Below are positions 35,345 through 43,981 of a stretch of 64,000 bases of DNA, one piece after another. Position numbers and translations under genes: made by a program. Source of the stretch: Peristeroidobacter agariperforans (GTDB lineage Bacteria; Pseudomonadota; Gammaproteobacteria; Steroidobacterales; Steroidobacteraceae); assembly GCF_004138335.1 (NCBI RefSeq), contig NZ_RYFW01000001.1, positions 2,356,001-2,420,000 on the forward strand, given 5' to 3'. The notes beneath the pieces are model-generated. The model was not told the DNA's origin. It saw only the letters and a program-made list of their open reading frames with translations, and ran no database searches. Position 1 is the first letter of the stretch. The number at the start of each line of letters is the position of its first letter.

Positions 35345-35649
35345 ATGGCATCCGCTGAAGCTACCGTCGATCACGAGACCATCCGCGCCATTGGGTCGAG
35401 AAGCACGGCGGCTGTCCTGCCCATGTGAAAAGCACCGGCAGTAAGCAGGATCCGGGCATCTTGCGTATTGATTTTCCCGGCTTCTCCGGCCAGCAGTCGC
35501 TCGAGCGGATCTCCTCGGACGAATTCTTCGAATCGTTCGATGCCAACGAGCTGGCATTCCTGTACCAGGATGAGGGCCGGTCCCAATGGCCCGGTATCGA
35601 TAGTAACCGCGCTCATTCGCACGATTCAGCCAGCGCGCCGCTCGAATGA
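35345..35649 (+). pseudogene. Frameshifted small conserved protein
   Basis: A gene with an excellent ribosome binding site (GAAGGAG, 35331-35337, 7 bp before the ATG at 35345) reads MASAEATVDHETIRA and then stops in frame at 35426-35428. Shifting frame at about 35390-35392 continues smoothly with WVEKHGGCPAHVKSTGSKQ and GILRIDFPGFSG..SLERISSDEFFESF. That order (DHETIR, W-E--GG-PA-V--TGS, GILRIDFPG-SG) is how I remember an intact ~100-residue family of unknown function. A one-base loss or two-base gain would explain it. The last ~20 residues also look unlike the family. Inactive gene, sequencing error or programmed frameshift remain possible. Confidence 0.65.
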
Positions 35650-35716
35650 CGCGGCTGCGGTGGTCGATTCTGCACAACGGTGTCACACTCGCCGAAGGCT
35701 GGTGGGGGGTGATGAT

Positions 35717-36208
35717 ATGAGTGCAGATCGGGCGCTCCGCGATCCGCTGGACGACCTGTCACGCGAACAGGTCGAGGCCGCGTTGGCGACGTACCAAGGC
35801 CGGCCCGGGCCGCTACTGCAGGTGTTGCACGAGGTTCAGCATCGCCTCGGATATGTGCCACCTGCAGCCATTCCTCTCATCGCCGAAGTATTGAATCTGT
35901 CTCGGGCCGACGTACATGGCGTCGTTACTTTCTATCATCACTTCCGGCAAGCGCCGATTGGCCGGCACGTCATTCAGGTGTGCCAGGCGGAGGCTTGCCG
36001 CTCCATGCACTGTGAGAAGCTGACGGAACATGTGCAACGCAAGCTCGGCGTCGAGCTGCACGGCACGACTGCCGACGGCCGCTACACGCTCGAGCCTGTG
36101 TATTGCCTGGGGAACTGTGCCTGCAGTCCGGCCGTGATGATCGACGGCGAGCTGCACGGCCGTGTCACACCAGATTCATTCGACGCGCTGATCGCACCGT
36201 TGTCATGA
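35717..36208 (+). CDS. fdsG: NAD-dependent formate dehydrogenase gamma subunit
   Basis: A 163-residue NuoE-like [2Fe-2S] subunit of the soluble, NAD-linked molybdenum formate dehydrogenase. LLQVLHEVQHRLGYVPPAAI and VHGVVTFYHHFR are NuoE/FdsG motifs. The cluster cysteines are in CQAEACRSMHC and CLGNCACSP. It passes electrons between the FdsB and FdsA modules. The ATG at 35717 follows a G-rich stretch (GGTGGGGGG, 35701-35709). It opens the fds operon; its TGA overlaps the fdsB ATG. Confidence 0.95.
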   Translation: MSADRALRDPLDDLSREQVEAALATYQGRPGPLLQVLHEVQHRLGYVPPAAIPLIAEVLNLSRADVHGVVTFYHHFRQAPIGRHVIQVCQAEACRSMHCEKLTEHVQRKLGVELHGTTADGRYTLEPVYCLGNCACSPAVMIDGELHGRVTPDSFDALIAPLS

Positions 36209-37746
36209 ATATCAAAGTCTACGTTCCCCGAGATGCAACCGCGTTGTCGCTCGGCGCGGGCCGAGTAGCTGCCGCAATCGATCGCGAGGCTCAGCGCCGC
36301 GGACTGCGCGTCCAGCTGGTCCGCAATGGCTCGCGCGGTTTGTTCTGGCTGGAGCCGTTGATCGAAGTTGCTAGTGCCGAAGGCCGTCATGCATACGGTC
36401 CGGTAACCGTGCAAGATGTTTCGAGCCTGTTCGATGCAGGCTTTCTGGACGGCAAGCCGCATCGGCTGCACCTCGGGCTCACCGATGAGATCAAGGAGCT
36501 GAAGAGCCAGCAGCGGCTGACATTCGCACGCGTCGGTGTCATCGATCCAGTTTCCGTCGAGGACTACGTTGCGCACGGTGGTTATGCCGGGTTGAAGCGC
36601 GCGCTCGCTCTGTCGCCATCAGAAATCGTCGATGCCGTTACTCAGTCCGGCCTGCGTGGCCGCGGTGGCGCCGCGTTTCCGACCGGCATCAAGTGGAAGA
36701 CGGTGCTCGACCAGCCACCTCAGCAAAAATATGTGACCTGCAATGCCGATGAAGGCGACTCGGGCACCTTCGCCGATCGCATGCTGATGGAAGGCGATCC
36801 GCTCACGCTCATCGAAGGCATGACCATCGCGGGGATCGCAGTCGGCGCCACGCAGGGTTACATATATCTACGTGCCGAGTACCCGCATGCGCATCGGGCG
36901 TTGGACGAAGCGATCGCTTCCGCTCGCGCCGCCGGTTATCTGGGTGGCAATATTCTCGGCAGTGGCAAGCAGTTCGAGTTGGAGGTGCGGCTGGGCGCCG
37001 GCGCCTACATTTGCGGCGAAGAGACCTCGATGCTCGAAAGCCTCGAAGGCAAGCGCGGCGAGGTTCGTGTGCGGCCGCCGTTGCCGGCGATCAAAGGGCT
37101 GTTTGGCCGGCCGACCATCGTCAACAACGTGATATCGCTGGCCTCGGTGCCGGTCATCCTCGCGAAGGGCGCCGACTTCTACAAAGATTTCGGTACCGGC
37201 AAGTCGCGCGGCACGATTCCATTACAGCTCGCGGGCAACATCAAACATGGCGGTTTGTTCGAGCGGGCGTTCGGTCTCACGCTGCGTGAGCTGATTTATG
37301 ACTACGGCGTCGGCTCCGCCTCAGGGCGCGAGATTCGGGCCGTGCAAGTGGGTGGGCCGCTCGGCGCGTACATTCCAGCCTCGCAATTCGATACGGCGAT
37401 TGACTACGAAGCGCTGAGCGCCATCGGCGCGTTGCTCGGTCATGGCGGCGTCGTGGTGTTCGATGACACGGTCGATATGGCCGGCATGGCGCGTTATGCG
37501 ATGGAGTTCTGCGCGAAGGAATCGTGCGGCAAGTGCACGCCGTGCCGTATCGGCTCGACGCGAGGCGTGGAGTTGATGGATCGCGTGCTCGCCAACGTCG
37601 ATCGCGAACGCAATTTGCAGCTGGTCGAAGAGCTGTGCGACACCATGTTGCACGGCTCGCTGTGTGGCCTGGGCGGGATGACGCCATTCCCGGTGCAGAG
37701 CGCGCTCAAATATTTTCCCGAAGACTTTCGCAAGACTGTGCAGTAG
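36205..37746 (+). CDS. fdsB: NAD-dependent formate dehydrogenase beta subunit
   Basis: A 513-residue NuoF-like subunit that carries FMN, NAD and a [4Fe-4S] cluster. An N-terminal thioredoxin-like part (to ~110) is followed by LRGRGGAAFPTGIKWK (NADH-binding glycine loop), CNADEGDSGTFADR (FMN site) and GAGAYICGEETSMLESLEG. Near the C terminus ESCGKCTPCRIG plus a later Cys (SLCGLGG) bind the cluster. It hands electrons from formate to NAD+. The ATGA overlap with fdsG means coupled translation. Confidence 0.96.
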   Translation: MNIKVYVPRDATALSLGAGRVAAAIDREAQRRGLRVQLVRNGSRGLFWLEPLIEVASAEGRHAYGPVTVQDVSSLFDAGFLDGKPHRLHLGLTDEIKELKSQQRLTFARVGVIDPVSVEDYVAHGGYAGLKRALALSPSEIVDAVTQSGLRGRGGAAFPTGIKWKTVLDQPPQQKYVTCNADEGDSGTFADRMLMEGDPLTLIEGMTIAGIAVGATQGYIYLRAEYPHAHRALDEAIASARAAGYLGGNILGSGKQFELEVRLGAGAYICGEETSMLESLEGKRGEVRVRPPLPAIKGLFGRPTIVNNVISLASVPVILAKGADFYKDFGTGKSRGTIPLQLAGNIKHGGLFERAFGLTLRELIYDYGVGSASGREIRAVQVGGPLGAYIPASQFDTAIDYEALSAIGALLGHGGVVVFDDTVDMAGMARYAMEFCAKESCGKCTPCRIGSTRGVELMDRVLANVDRERNLQLVEELCDTMLHGSLCGLGGMTPFPVQSALKYFPEDFRKTVQ

Positions 37747-37760
37747 CCGGAGTTCAAGCC

Positions 37761-40643
37761 ATGCACGCACTCGATTACATAGATCCAGGCACACCGGCCG
37801 TGCCGCGCCCCGCCGATGGGGCGGTAAAACAAGTGACCGTCGAGATCGACGGCTTCACCGTGACCGTGCCCGATGGCACGTCCATCATGCGCGCGGCGTC
37901 GCTGCTCGGAAATCAAATTCCAAAACTGTGCGCGACGAGCTCGCTGAAAGCCTTCGGCTCGTGCCGCTTGTGCCTGGTCGAGATCGAAGGTCGCAAAGGT
38001 TATCCGGCATCGTGCACGACGACGGTGGCGGATGGCATGAAGATCCGCACCCAAAGCGAGAAGCTTGGCCAGCTGCGGAACAATGTGCTGGAGTTATACC
38101 TATCGGATCACCCGTCCGAGGCCGAGTGCCGTTCCAGCAATAACCGCTGCGAGCTGCACGAAATGGCCGCGGCGGCGGGCGTCACCGAATCGCGCTATGC
38201 ATTGCCGGCGGTCGATGGCGTGCCCGCGGGCTGCAATCATCAGCACTCGGAGAAGGACGACAGCAATCCTTACTTCGTCTTCAACCAGGACGCCTGCATC
38301 GTCTGCTCTCGCTGCGTGCGCGCCTGCGATGAGGTTCAAGGAACGTTCGCGCTGACCATCGAAGGCCGCGGGTTCGGATCCAAAGTCTCCGCAAGTCAGT
38401 CGGAGTCGTTCCTGGAGTCCGAATGCGTGTCCTGCGGCGCTTGTGTCGAAGCGTGCCCGACGACGGCGCTCACTGAAAAATCGGTGCTTGCACTCGGCAA
38501 AGCCGAGAGTGCGGTTGCAACGACGTGCGCGTACTGTGGTGTCGGCTGTACGTTCAAGGCCGAGATGAAGGGTGAGCAGGTCATTCGCATGGTGCCGTAT
38601 CGAGACGGTCATGCGAACCATGGCCACGCTTGCGTGAAGGGACGGTTCGCTTATGGTTACGCCACGCACGCGGATCGCATTACGAAGCCGATGATCCGTA
38701 GCAAGATCACCGATCCGTGGCGCGAAGTGAGCTGGGACGAAGCCATCAGCTACGCGGCGTCCGAGTTCAAACGCATCCAGGCGCAGTACGGCCCGGACTC
38801 CGTGGGCGGCATCACCTCCTCTCGCTGCACCAACGAGGAAACATTCCTGGTGCAGAAGCTGGTGCGTGCGGCGTTCGGCAACAACAACGTCGACACCTGC
38901 GCCCGTGTGTGCCACTCACCCACGGGCTACGGCCTGAAGAACACGTTGGGCGAATCGGCCGGCACGCAGGAGTTCGACTCAGTGATGTTCACCGACGTGA
39001 TCATGCTGATCGGCGCGAATCCCACCGAAGGTCACCCGGTATTTGCTTCGCAGATGAAGCGCCGGCTGCGGCAGGGTGCGAAGTTGATCATCATAGATCC
39101 CCGGCAAATCAAGCTCGTGCGCAGCCCGCACATCGAGGCGGACTATCACCTGCAGTTGAAGCCGGGCACGAACGTCGCGCTGATGAACTCGATTGCGCAC
39201 GTGATCGTGACCGAGGGCCTGGCTCACGGCGAGTACATCACCGATCGCTGCGAAGCCGAGTCCTGGGAGAAGTGGAAGGCGTTCGTCAGCGATCCGAAGA
39301 ATTCGCCAGAGGCGATGGAAGCCGTCACCGGCGTGCCTGCGATGGCAGTTCGCGGCGCCGCCCGGATGTATGGCTCTGCACCGAATGGCGCGATCTACTA
39401 CGGCCTGGGCGTCACCGAGCACAGCCAGGGAACGACGATGGTCATGGCCATCGCGAACCTTGCGATGGCGACCGGAAACCTCGGTCGCGTTGGTGTCGGT
39501 GTGAATCCGCTGCGCGGTCAGAACAATGTGCAGGGCTCGTGCGACATGGGCTCGTTCCCGCACGAGTTCAGCGGTTATCGGCATGTGTCCGATGACGCCG
39601 TGCGTGCGACGTTCGAAGCGCAGTGGGGAGTGCCGCTGCAGTCCGAGCCGGGGCTGCGCATTCCCAACATGTTCGAAGCGGCGCTCGATGGCAGCTTCCG
39701 CGCTGTTTACATTCAGGGCGAGGACATCGCGCAATCCGATCCGAATACGACGCATGTCACTTCGGCGCTGAGCGCGATGGAATGTGTCGTCGTGCAGGAT
39801 CTGTTCTTGAACGAGACCGCGAAGTTCGCGCACGTGTTCTTCCCCGGCTCGTCGTTCCTGGAGAAGAACGGCACGTTCACGAACGCGGAGCGGCGCATCG
39901 GGCGCGTGCGCAAGGTCATGCAGCCGCTCGGCGGCTATGAGGATTGGGAAGTTACGGTGCTGCTCTCGAAAGCGCTCGGCTATCCCATGGACTACACGCA
40001 TCCGTCGCAAATCATGGACGAGATCGCCCTGCTCACACCGACCTTTACCGGTGTGAACTACCAGAAGCTCGACAAGCTCGGCAGCATCCAGTGGCCGTGC
40101 AACGAGGCGGCGCCGGCCGGCACGCCGACGATGCACATCGGTCAGTTCGTGCGGGGCAAGGGCAAGTTCTGGGTGACGGACTACGTGCCGACCCGCGAGA
40201 AGTCGACGAGTCGCTTCCCGTTGCTGCTGACGACCGGGCGGATTCTCACTCAATACAATGTGGGTGCGCAGACACGGCGTACTCACAACGTCGTGTGGCA
40301 CGACGAAGATCGGTTGGAGATCCATCCGCACGATGCCGATGTGCGCGGCATTCTCGACGGGGATTGGGTGGGCATCGCCAGCCGGGCCGGCGAGACGGTG
40401 TTGCGTGCCGAGGTGACCGATCGCGTGCAGCCAGGCGTCGTCTATACGACGTTCCATTTCCCGGAGTCCGGCGCGAACGTCGTGACCACCGACAATTCCG
40501 ATTGGGCAACGAACTGTCCCGAGTACAAGGTGACGGCAGTGCAGGTCGTGAAGGTCAATCAGCCCTCGGAATGGCAGAAGCGCTATCGCGAGCTGACCGA
40601 GCGCAACACGCGCATTCGGCGGAGAGCTGGCGTGCATGCTTGA
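37761..40643 (+). CDS. fdsA: NAD-dependent formate dehydrogenase alpha (molybdenum catalytic) subunit
   Basis: A 960-residue catalytic subunit that oxidises formate to CO2. Residues ~25-90 hold a plant-type [2Fe-2S] site (Cys57, 68, 71, 85), then a His/Cys cluster region (to ~160), two ferredoxin-type [4Fe-4S] sites (CIVCSRCVRAC at 179-189; CVSCGACVEAC at 222-232) and the CAYCGVGC site (256-263, with Cys291). Cys384 in ARVCHSPTG is the expected molybdenum ligand, so it is the Cys not selenocysteine form. The molybdopterin-binding body follows and ends at ~945. The gene lies 14 bp after fdsB. Confidence 0.97.
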   Translation: MHALDYIDPGTPAVPRPADGAVKQVTVEIDGFTVTVPDGTSIMRAASLLGNQIPKLCATSSLKAFGSCRLCLVEIEGRKGYPASCTTTVADGMKIRTQSEKLGQLRNNVLELYLSDHPSEAECRSSNNRCELHEMAAAAGVTESRYALPAVDGVPAGCNHQHSEKDDSNPYFVFNQDACIVCSRCVRACDEVQGTFALTIEGRGFGSKVSASQSESFLESECVSCGACVEACPTTALTEKSVLALGKAESAVATTCAYCGVGCTFKAEMKGEQVIRMVPYRDGHANHGHACVKGRFAYGYATHADRITKPMIRSKITDPWREVSWDEAISYAASEFKRIQAQYGPDSVGGITSSRCTNEETFLVQKLVRAAFGNNNVDTCARVCHSPTGYGLKNTLGESAGTQEFDSVMFTDVIMLIGANPTEGHPVFASQMKRRLRQGAKLIIIDPRQIKLVRSPHIEADYHLQLKPGTNVALMNSIAHVIVTEGLAHGEYITDRCEAESWEKWKAFVSDPKNSPEAMEAVTGVPAMAVRGAARMYGSAPNGAIYYGLGVTEHSQGTTMVMAIANLAMATGNLGRVGVGVNPLRGQNNVQGSCDMGSFPHEFSGYRHVSDDAVRATFEAQWGVPLQSEPGLRIPNMFEAALDGSFRAVYIQGEDIAQSDPNTTHVTSALSAMECVVVQDLFLNETAKFAHVFFPGSSFLEKNGTFTNAERRIGRVRKVMQPLGGYEDWEVTVLLSKALGYPMDYTHPSQIMDEIALLTPTFTGVNYQKLDKLGSIQWPCNEAAPAGTPTMHIGQFVRGKGKFWVTDYVPTREKSTSRFPLLLTTGRILTQYNVGAQTRRTHNVVWHDEDRLEIHPHDADVRGILDGDWVGIASRAGETVLRAEVTDRVQPGVVYTTFHFPESGANVVTTDNSDWATNCPEYKVTAVQVVKVNQPSEWQKRYRELTERNTRIRRRAGVHA

Positions 40644-41466
40644 GCGCAGTTCCACGCCGGCGACGAGCTGTGAAGTCACGGTGCATCGCTGGCGCGATGG
40701 CGATGTCGAGCGCGTTGCCGATCACGTCGCCGAAGAATTGCCGGTCGCGCTGGTGTTCAACGGCGTCCCGCACGTGGTGATGCTTGCGACGCCGGCGAAC
40801 CTGGAAGATCTCGCGGTTGGATTTACGTTGAGCGAGAACATCGTCGATTCGCCCAAAGAGATCGTATCGGTCGAGGCGTCGACGCGAGATGACGGGACTT
40901 TGGAAGTGCGCATCGGCATCACCGCATCGAAGCTGTCCGAACTGCTGCGGCGACAACGGAATATGACCGGTCGCACCGGCTGTGGTCTGTGTGGTGCGCA
41001 AACGGTGGAAGACGCGATTCGCCAGCCGGCACCGGTGCAGGGCGGAGTGAAGGTGGATGCGCGATCGCTCCACGACGCCTTGCGGGATCTGCGAGATCGT
41101 CAGGAGATCAACTTGCGCACCGGCAGTGTTCACGCGGCTGCCTGGGTGCTGCCGGAGTCGGGCATCAAACTGGTGCGCGAAGATGTCGGCCGGCACAACG
41201 CGTTGGATAAAGTCATCGGTGCGGTGATCCGCGCGGGTGGTGACTTCAGCTATGGATACTTCGTGGTGACGAGCCGCGCGAGTTATGAAATGGTGCAGAA
41301 GGCCGTCACCGTCGGCGGCACGCTGCTCGCCGCTGTGTCAGCGCCTACGGCGTTTGCTATTCGCATGGCGGAGGCTGCAGGGCTGACATTGATTGGTTTC
41401 GCGCGTGAGCACCAACATGTGGTTTACGCCCATCCTTCGCGACTCCTATGCACATCGACTACTTAG
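40636..41466 (+). CDS. fdhD: Formate dehydrogenase accessory sulfurtransferase
   Basis: A 276-residue FdhD/FdsC protein. It transfers sulfur from a cysteine desulfurase to the molybdenum cofactor before insertion into FdsA. TGRTGCGLCGAQ contains the CxxC pair that carries persulfide. EELPVALVFNGVPHVVMLATP, LRTGSVHAAAW, REDVGRHNALDKVIG and SRASYEMVQKA are family blocks. The start overlaps fdsA by 8 bp and the end overlaps fdsD by 19 bp, so all are one translationally linked operon. Confidence 0.96.
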   Translation: MLERSSTPATSCEVTVHRWRDGDVERVADHVAEELPVALVFNGVPHVVMLATPANLEDLAVGFTLSENIVDSPKEIVSVEASTRDDGTLEVRIGITASKLSELLRRQRNMTGRTGCGLCGAQTVEDAIRQPAPVQGGVKVDARSLHDALRDLRDRQEINLRTGSVHAAAWVLPESGIKLVREDVGRHNALDKVIGAVIRAGGDFSYGYFVVTSRASYEMVQKAVTVGGTLLAAVSAPTAFAIRMAEAAGLTLIGFAREHQHVVYAHPSRLLCTSTT

Positions 41467-41681
41467 TTCGCATGGCCAATGACATCGGCGCCTTCTTCGC
41501 AAGCGAGCAGGACCAGGGCGTCGCGGCCGCGAGCATTCGCCAGCACATCCAGAAATTCTGGGATCCGCGAATGCGCTCGCGGATCATTGGCTACTACAAC
41601 GACACCGGCGGGATGGATCTCGAAGGGCCGGTTCGAACCGCCGTTCAGCAGCTCGCTGAGCAAACGGCGGCCAAGGCTTGA
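41448..41681 (+). CDS. fdsD: NAD-dependent formate dehydrogenase delta subunit
   Basis: A 77-residue FdsD protein. LVRMANDIGAFFASEQDQGV, IRQHIQKFWDPRMRSRI and LEGPVRTAVQQLA are the typical helical blocks. It is a small non-cofactor subunit associated with assembly or stability of the FdsABG complex. It closes the operon and faces the opposing nitrate-reductase-associated gene 4 bp away. Confidence 0.93.
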   Translation: MHIDYLVRMANDIGAFFASEQDQGVAAASIRQHIQKFWDPRMRSRIIGYYNDTGGMDLEGPVRTAVQQLAEQTAAKA

Positions 41682-41685
41682 GTTG

Positions 41686-42162
41686 CTACTGAATCAAGCC
41701 GAACTCACGCATCGCCGGCACGAAGTTCTCGTTGGTGTGACCGGGACGCGTCAGTTTGAAAATGGCGAAGCGCTGTAATGGACTCAGCTTCGCCCATTGC
41801 GCGGGCGTCGGCGGAGTCACGTCACGCTCGATCGAATAATCCACGACGCGCTGAGGCACGCTGCTCGTGTCATTCCATTGCGCGCCATTGTCTCTTTCGA
41901 GCAGCTGCGCCGGCTCGGCCGTTCTCCGCTCGATCACGTTCATGACATAGCGGCCGTAATCGTCGATCTCGCCCGCCGTCTCGCAGCTCTGCGCAACCAT
42001 CTGCTCACGCTCATCGAGTGCGAAACGATTCCACTGCTTCAACGACACCTTGACGCCGCACAAATCGAGCTTGCGCCGCACGGCCATGGGTATGCAGTAC
42101 AGCGCGCCGGCAAAATCCTTTTCGAACTGGAAGATTTGGGAGGAGGTGCTCATGGGGCTCAT
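41686..42162 (-). CDS. Nitrate-reductase-associated protein (NarM-like)
   Basis: A 158-residue soluble protein. FQFEKDFAGALYCIPMAVR, KLDLCGVKVSLKQWNRF and the later WAKLSPLQRFAIFKLTRPGH match the nitrate-reductase-associated family I recall (Nitr_red_assoc; cyanobacterial NarM is needed for nitrate reductase activity). No nitrate reductase gene is in the window, but FdsA is a relative in the molybdopterin oxidoreductase family, so a maturation role for the neighbouring formate dehydrogenase is possible (inference). ATGs at 42162 and 42153 are both plausible starts. Confidence 0.75.
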   Translation of the reverse strand: MSPMSTSSQIFQFEKDFAGALYCIPMAVRRKLDLCGVKVSLKQWNRFALDEREQMVAQSCETAGEIDDYGRYVMNVIERRTAEPAQLLERDNGAQWNDTSSVPQRVVDYSIERDVTPPTPAQWAKLSPLQRFAIFKLTRPGHTNENFVPAMREFGLIQ

Positions 42163-42201
42163 TCTACACCCGCGGGGGTAGATGGGAGGTCCCTGCGCTC
42201 A

Positions 42202-42474
42202 TTACCGGTTGCGATAGCGAGCGACCATCTCCGGCGTGACATCGGCGGGATAGCACAGCGGGCTATAACCCCCTTGCTTGCTGTAAGCGCTCCGCCGTCC
42301 GCACTGCCGGCCTGCCCGGTCTACGTTGTAAGGACAGGGGCAACTGCCCGGATACGCGGCGATGCTTTGCTGTATCAGGGCTTTTCGGATTTGCTCCTCG
42401 GCAAGGTCGGCGGCCGCTGCTGCCATGGACAGCATCAGATAGAGCACGCCTGCGATGAGTCCGATCCCACGCAT
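42202..42474 (-). CDS. Small secreted cysteine-containing hypothetical protein
   Basis: A 90-residue protein with a signal peptide (1-22, ending AAAAA|DL). The mature part (LIQQSIAAYPGSCPCPYNVD, RAGRQCGRRSAYSKQGGYSP, LCYPADV) has four cysteines, suited to two disulfides, and a conserved-looking CPCPYN core. I recall it only as a recurrent hypothetical, often in defence or mobile regions. No function can be assigned. It is on the same strand as the nitrate-reductase-associated gene. Confidence 0.65.
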   Translation of the reverse strand: MRGIGLIAGVLYLMLSMAAAAADLAEEQIRKALIQQSIAAYPGSCPCPYNVDRAGRQCGRRSAYSKQGGYSPLCYPADVTPEMVARYRNR

Positions 42475-42587
42475 GGCGAGAGGATGGCGGGCGGGGCGGC
42501 TCCTTGTATGAGAAGCAAGTCATATATTTACCATTGCTCCACAACTATGAAATTCTTCCGGTGGGAAGGGCGGGTCGCGAGGGATCC

Positions 42588-43370
42588 ATGGCGCAGATGT
42601 TTCGAGAGGAAGAATCCAAGGCTTTGAGCCTGACCAACTGCTTATACGCAGTCGCGGTCATTAGCATGATTGTCTCGTGTGTACCGATCTTTATGAGCGG
42701 CGTAGCCGCGCTGCAGATTGGCAACGTGGCGCTGTGTATATCTGCGGCATCGTTCGCGACTGCCTTTCTGACGTGGGTGGTGCCCAAGCTACGGGCGCTT
42801 TGGAAATACCCTGTGCGGAGGTATGCCATCGTCGCTTTGCACGCCACGATCCTCCTTGTTGCGGTGCCTATCTCTCGTCACTTCACGGCGGTCGCGATCG
42901 GCCTGCCGCCGCAAGACTTCGATATAGCGGTGGCTTTTGTTGCTCTGGAGCTATATCCCGCGCTGTGGGTTCTCACTTTGTCGCTGGGAGCAATGAGCCT
43001 GAGCGTCGGGCTATTGCTGGTTTCGATGATCATGTCGCTGCTTTCCTCATTTCCATGGATCGCCTCGGGGCGCGCGAACAATACGGACCAGCGCTCCCAT
43101 CGCTTGGGTTTCCGTGCGTGGTTACATGCGATGGGGGCGACACTGGTTGCTATTGGCGCAGCGATGCCATGGGACTGGCACGCCGATCTGCTTCTGTCAC
43201 ACCCCGATTTGATTCGCCGTGTGGCCTACCTTACGGACTATCAGCCAGCCGCGAGGTATCCAGGGGTGAATGCGCGCGCGCGTCTGCGTCTTCACGAGAA
43301 CGGCGTCGTCTCGTATGCGGAGCCGAATGGCTGGAATATCGATATTGTCGTCGGACAGATCAAACAATAG
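42588..43370 (+). CDS. Hypothetical polytopic membrane protein
   Basis: A 260-residue protein with about five hydrophobic segments: LYAVAVISMIVSCVPIFMSG, VALCISAASFATAFLTWVV, AIVALHATILLVAVPI, LWVLTLSLGAMSLSVGLLLV and LHAMGATLVAIGAAMPW. After the last one a ~65-residue soluble tail (ARLRLHENGVVSYAEPNGWN) follows. I do not recognise a family. GAGGGATCC precedes the ATG at 42588; an upstream in-frame ATG at 42504 adds residues without membrane character. Its less biased codon use and lower GC suggest possible later acquisition. Confidence 0.6.
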   Translation: MAQMFREEESKALSLTNCLYAVAVISMIVSCVPIFMSGVAALQIGNVALCISAASFATAFLTWVVPKLRALWKYPVRRYAIVALHATILLVAVPISRHFTAVAIGLPPQDFDIAVAFVALELYPALWVLTLSLGAMSLSVGLLLVSMIMSLLSSFPWIASGRANNTDQRSHRLGFRAWLHAMGATLVAIGAAMPWDWHADLLLSHPDLIRRVAYLTDYQPAARYPGVNARARLRLHENGVVSYAEPNGWNIDIVVGQIKQ

Positions 43371-43377
43371 CGCACAG

Positions 43378-43403
43378 GGGCGGCTGGAAATATCCAGCCG
43401 CCC
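43378..43403. terminator. Bidirectional stem-loop between convergent genes
   Basis: A perfect 10-bp stem (GGGCGGCTGG / CCAGCCGCCC) with a 6-nt loop lies 8 bp after one stop codon and 6 bp after the opposing one. No T-run on either side; the position between convergent genes is the main argument for a terminator. Confidence 0.55.
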
Positions 43404-43408
43404 ATGCT

Positions 43409-43981
43409 TCACGCGTTCAAGTGCACTCGCGAATTGCGCGGCACGCCGAGGAGCAGGAACTCCATCTGGTCGGCCAGAATCTTGCGATTGCTCAGAATGA
43501 ACGCCTCATATCGGTTCGGAACGTACGGCACATAGTGCAGTTTCATGCCCGCCGCCTCGGGCGTGCGATCCGCCTTGCGGTGATTGCACGCCTTGCAGGC
43601 AGCGACCAGGTTCGTCCACGAGTCCGCGCCACCCTTGGACCTCGGCACGATGTGCTCGAGATCGAGCTGGTCGGCGCGAAACCGCTGAGCGCAGTACGCG
43701 CAGGTGTATCGGTCGCGAGCGAGCAGCATGTCCTTGTTCAAGGTCGGCACCACATCGAAGTGCCGGACCATGAAGTCCCGGCCCTTGATCGCAATGATCG
43801 AGCTGGCGCGAATCATCGACTGCAGGCCCGTGACACGTTGCATGCCGCCGTGGAGCACGAACTCGTGCTGGCCGGCGGCCCACGCGATCATGTCGGTCGC
43901 GTAGTAATGCGCGGCCTGGCGAACGCTTACCCACCGGTGCGGAGCGCCGGCGATGTCAAGCGCGAGAATGTGCGGACTCAT
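43409..43981 (-). CDS. HNH endonuclease domain protein
   Basis: A 190-residue protein with a C-terminal HNH nuclease. Paired zinc cysteines are in CAYCAQRF and CKACNHRKAD; between them EHIVPRSKGG carries the first His and Pro, and SWTNLVAAC the Asn. The N-terminal ~95 residues (WVSVRQAAHYYATDMIAWA; GLQSMIRASSIIAIKGRDF) are a common companion in chromosomal HNH proteins of Proteobacteria. It is probably an ordinary cellular nuclease; no intron, intein or methyltransferase adjoins it. Confidence 0.85.
   Translation of the reverse strand: MSPHILALDIAGAPHRWVSVRQAAHYYATDMIAWAAGQHEFVLHGGMQRVTGLQSMIRASSIIAIKGRDFMVRHFDVVPTLNKDMLLARDRYTCAYCAQRFRADQLDLEHIVPRSKGGADSWTNLVAACKACNHRKADRTPEAAGMKLHYVPYVPNRYEAFILSNRKILADQMEFLLLGVPRNSRVHLNA

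Noticed and set aside
38979-40679. 566-codon open frame on the minus strand
   Set aside because: Antisense to fdsA, which has full cofactor motifs. The translated product is His/Arg/Leu-rich and domain-free, typical of a shadow frame.
43409-43981. HNH nuclease as homing endonuclease or partner of the DNA methyltransferase
   Set aside because: It is 17 kb from the methyltransferase, no intron or intein surrounds it, and the N-terminal region is that of ordinary chromosomal HNH proteins.
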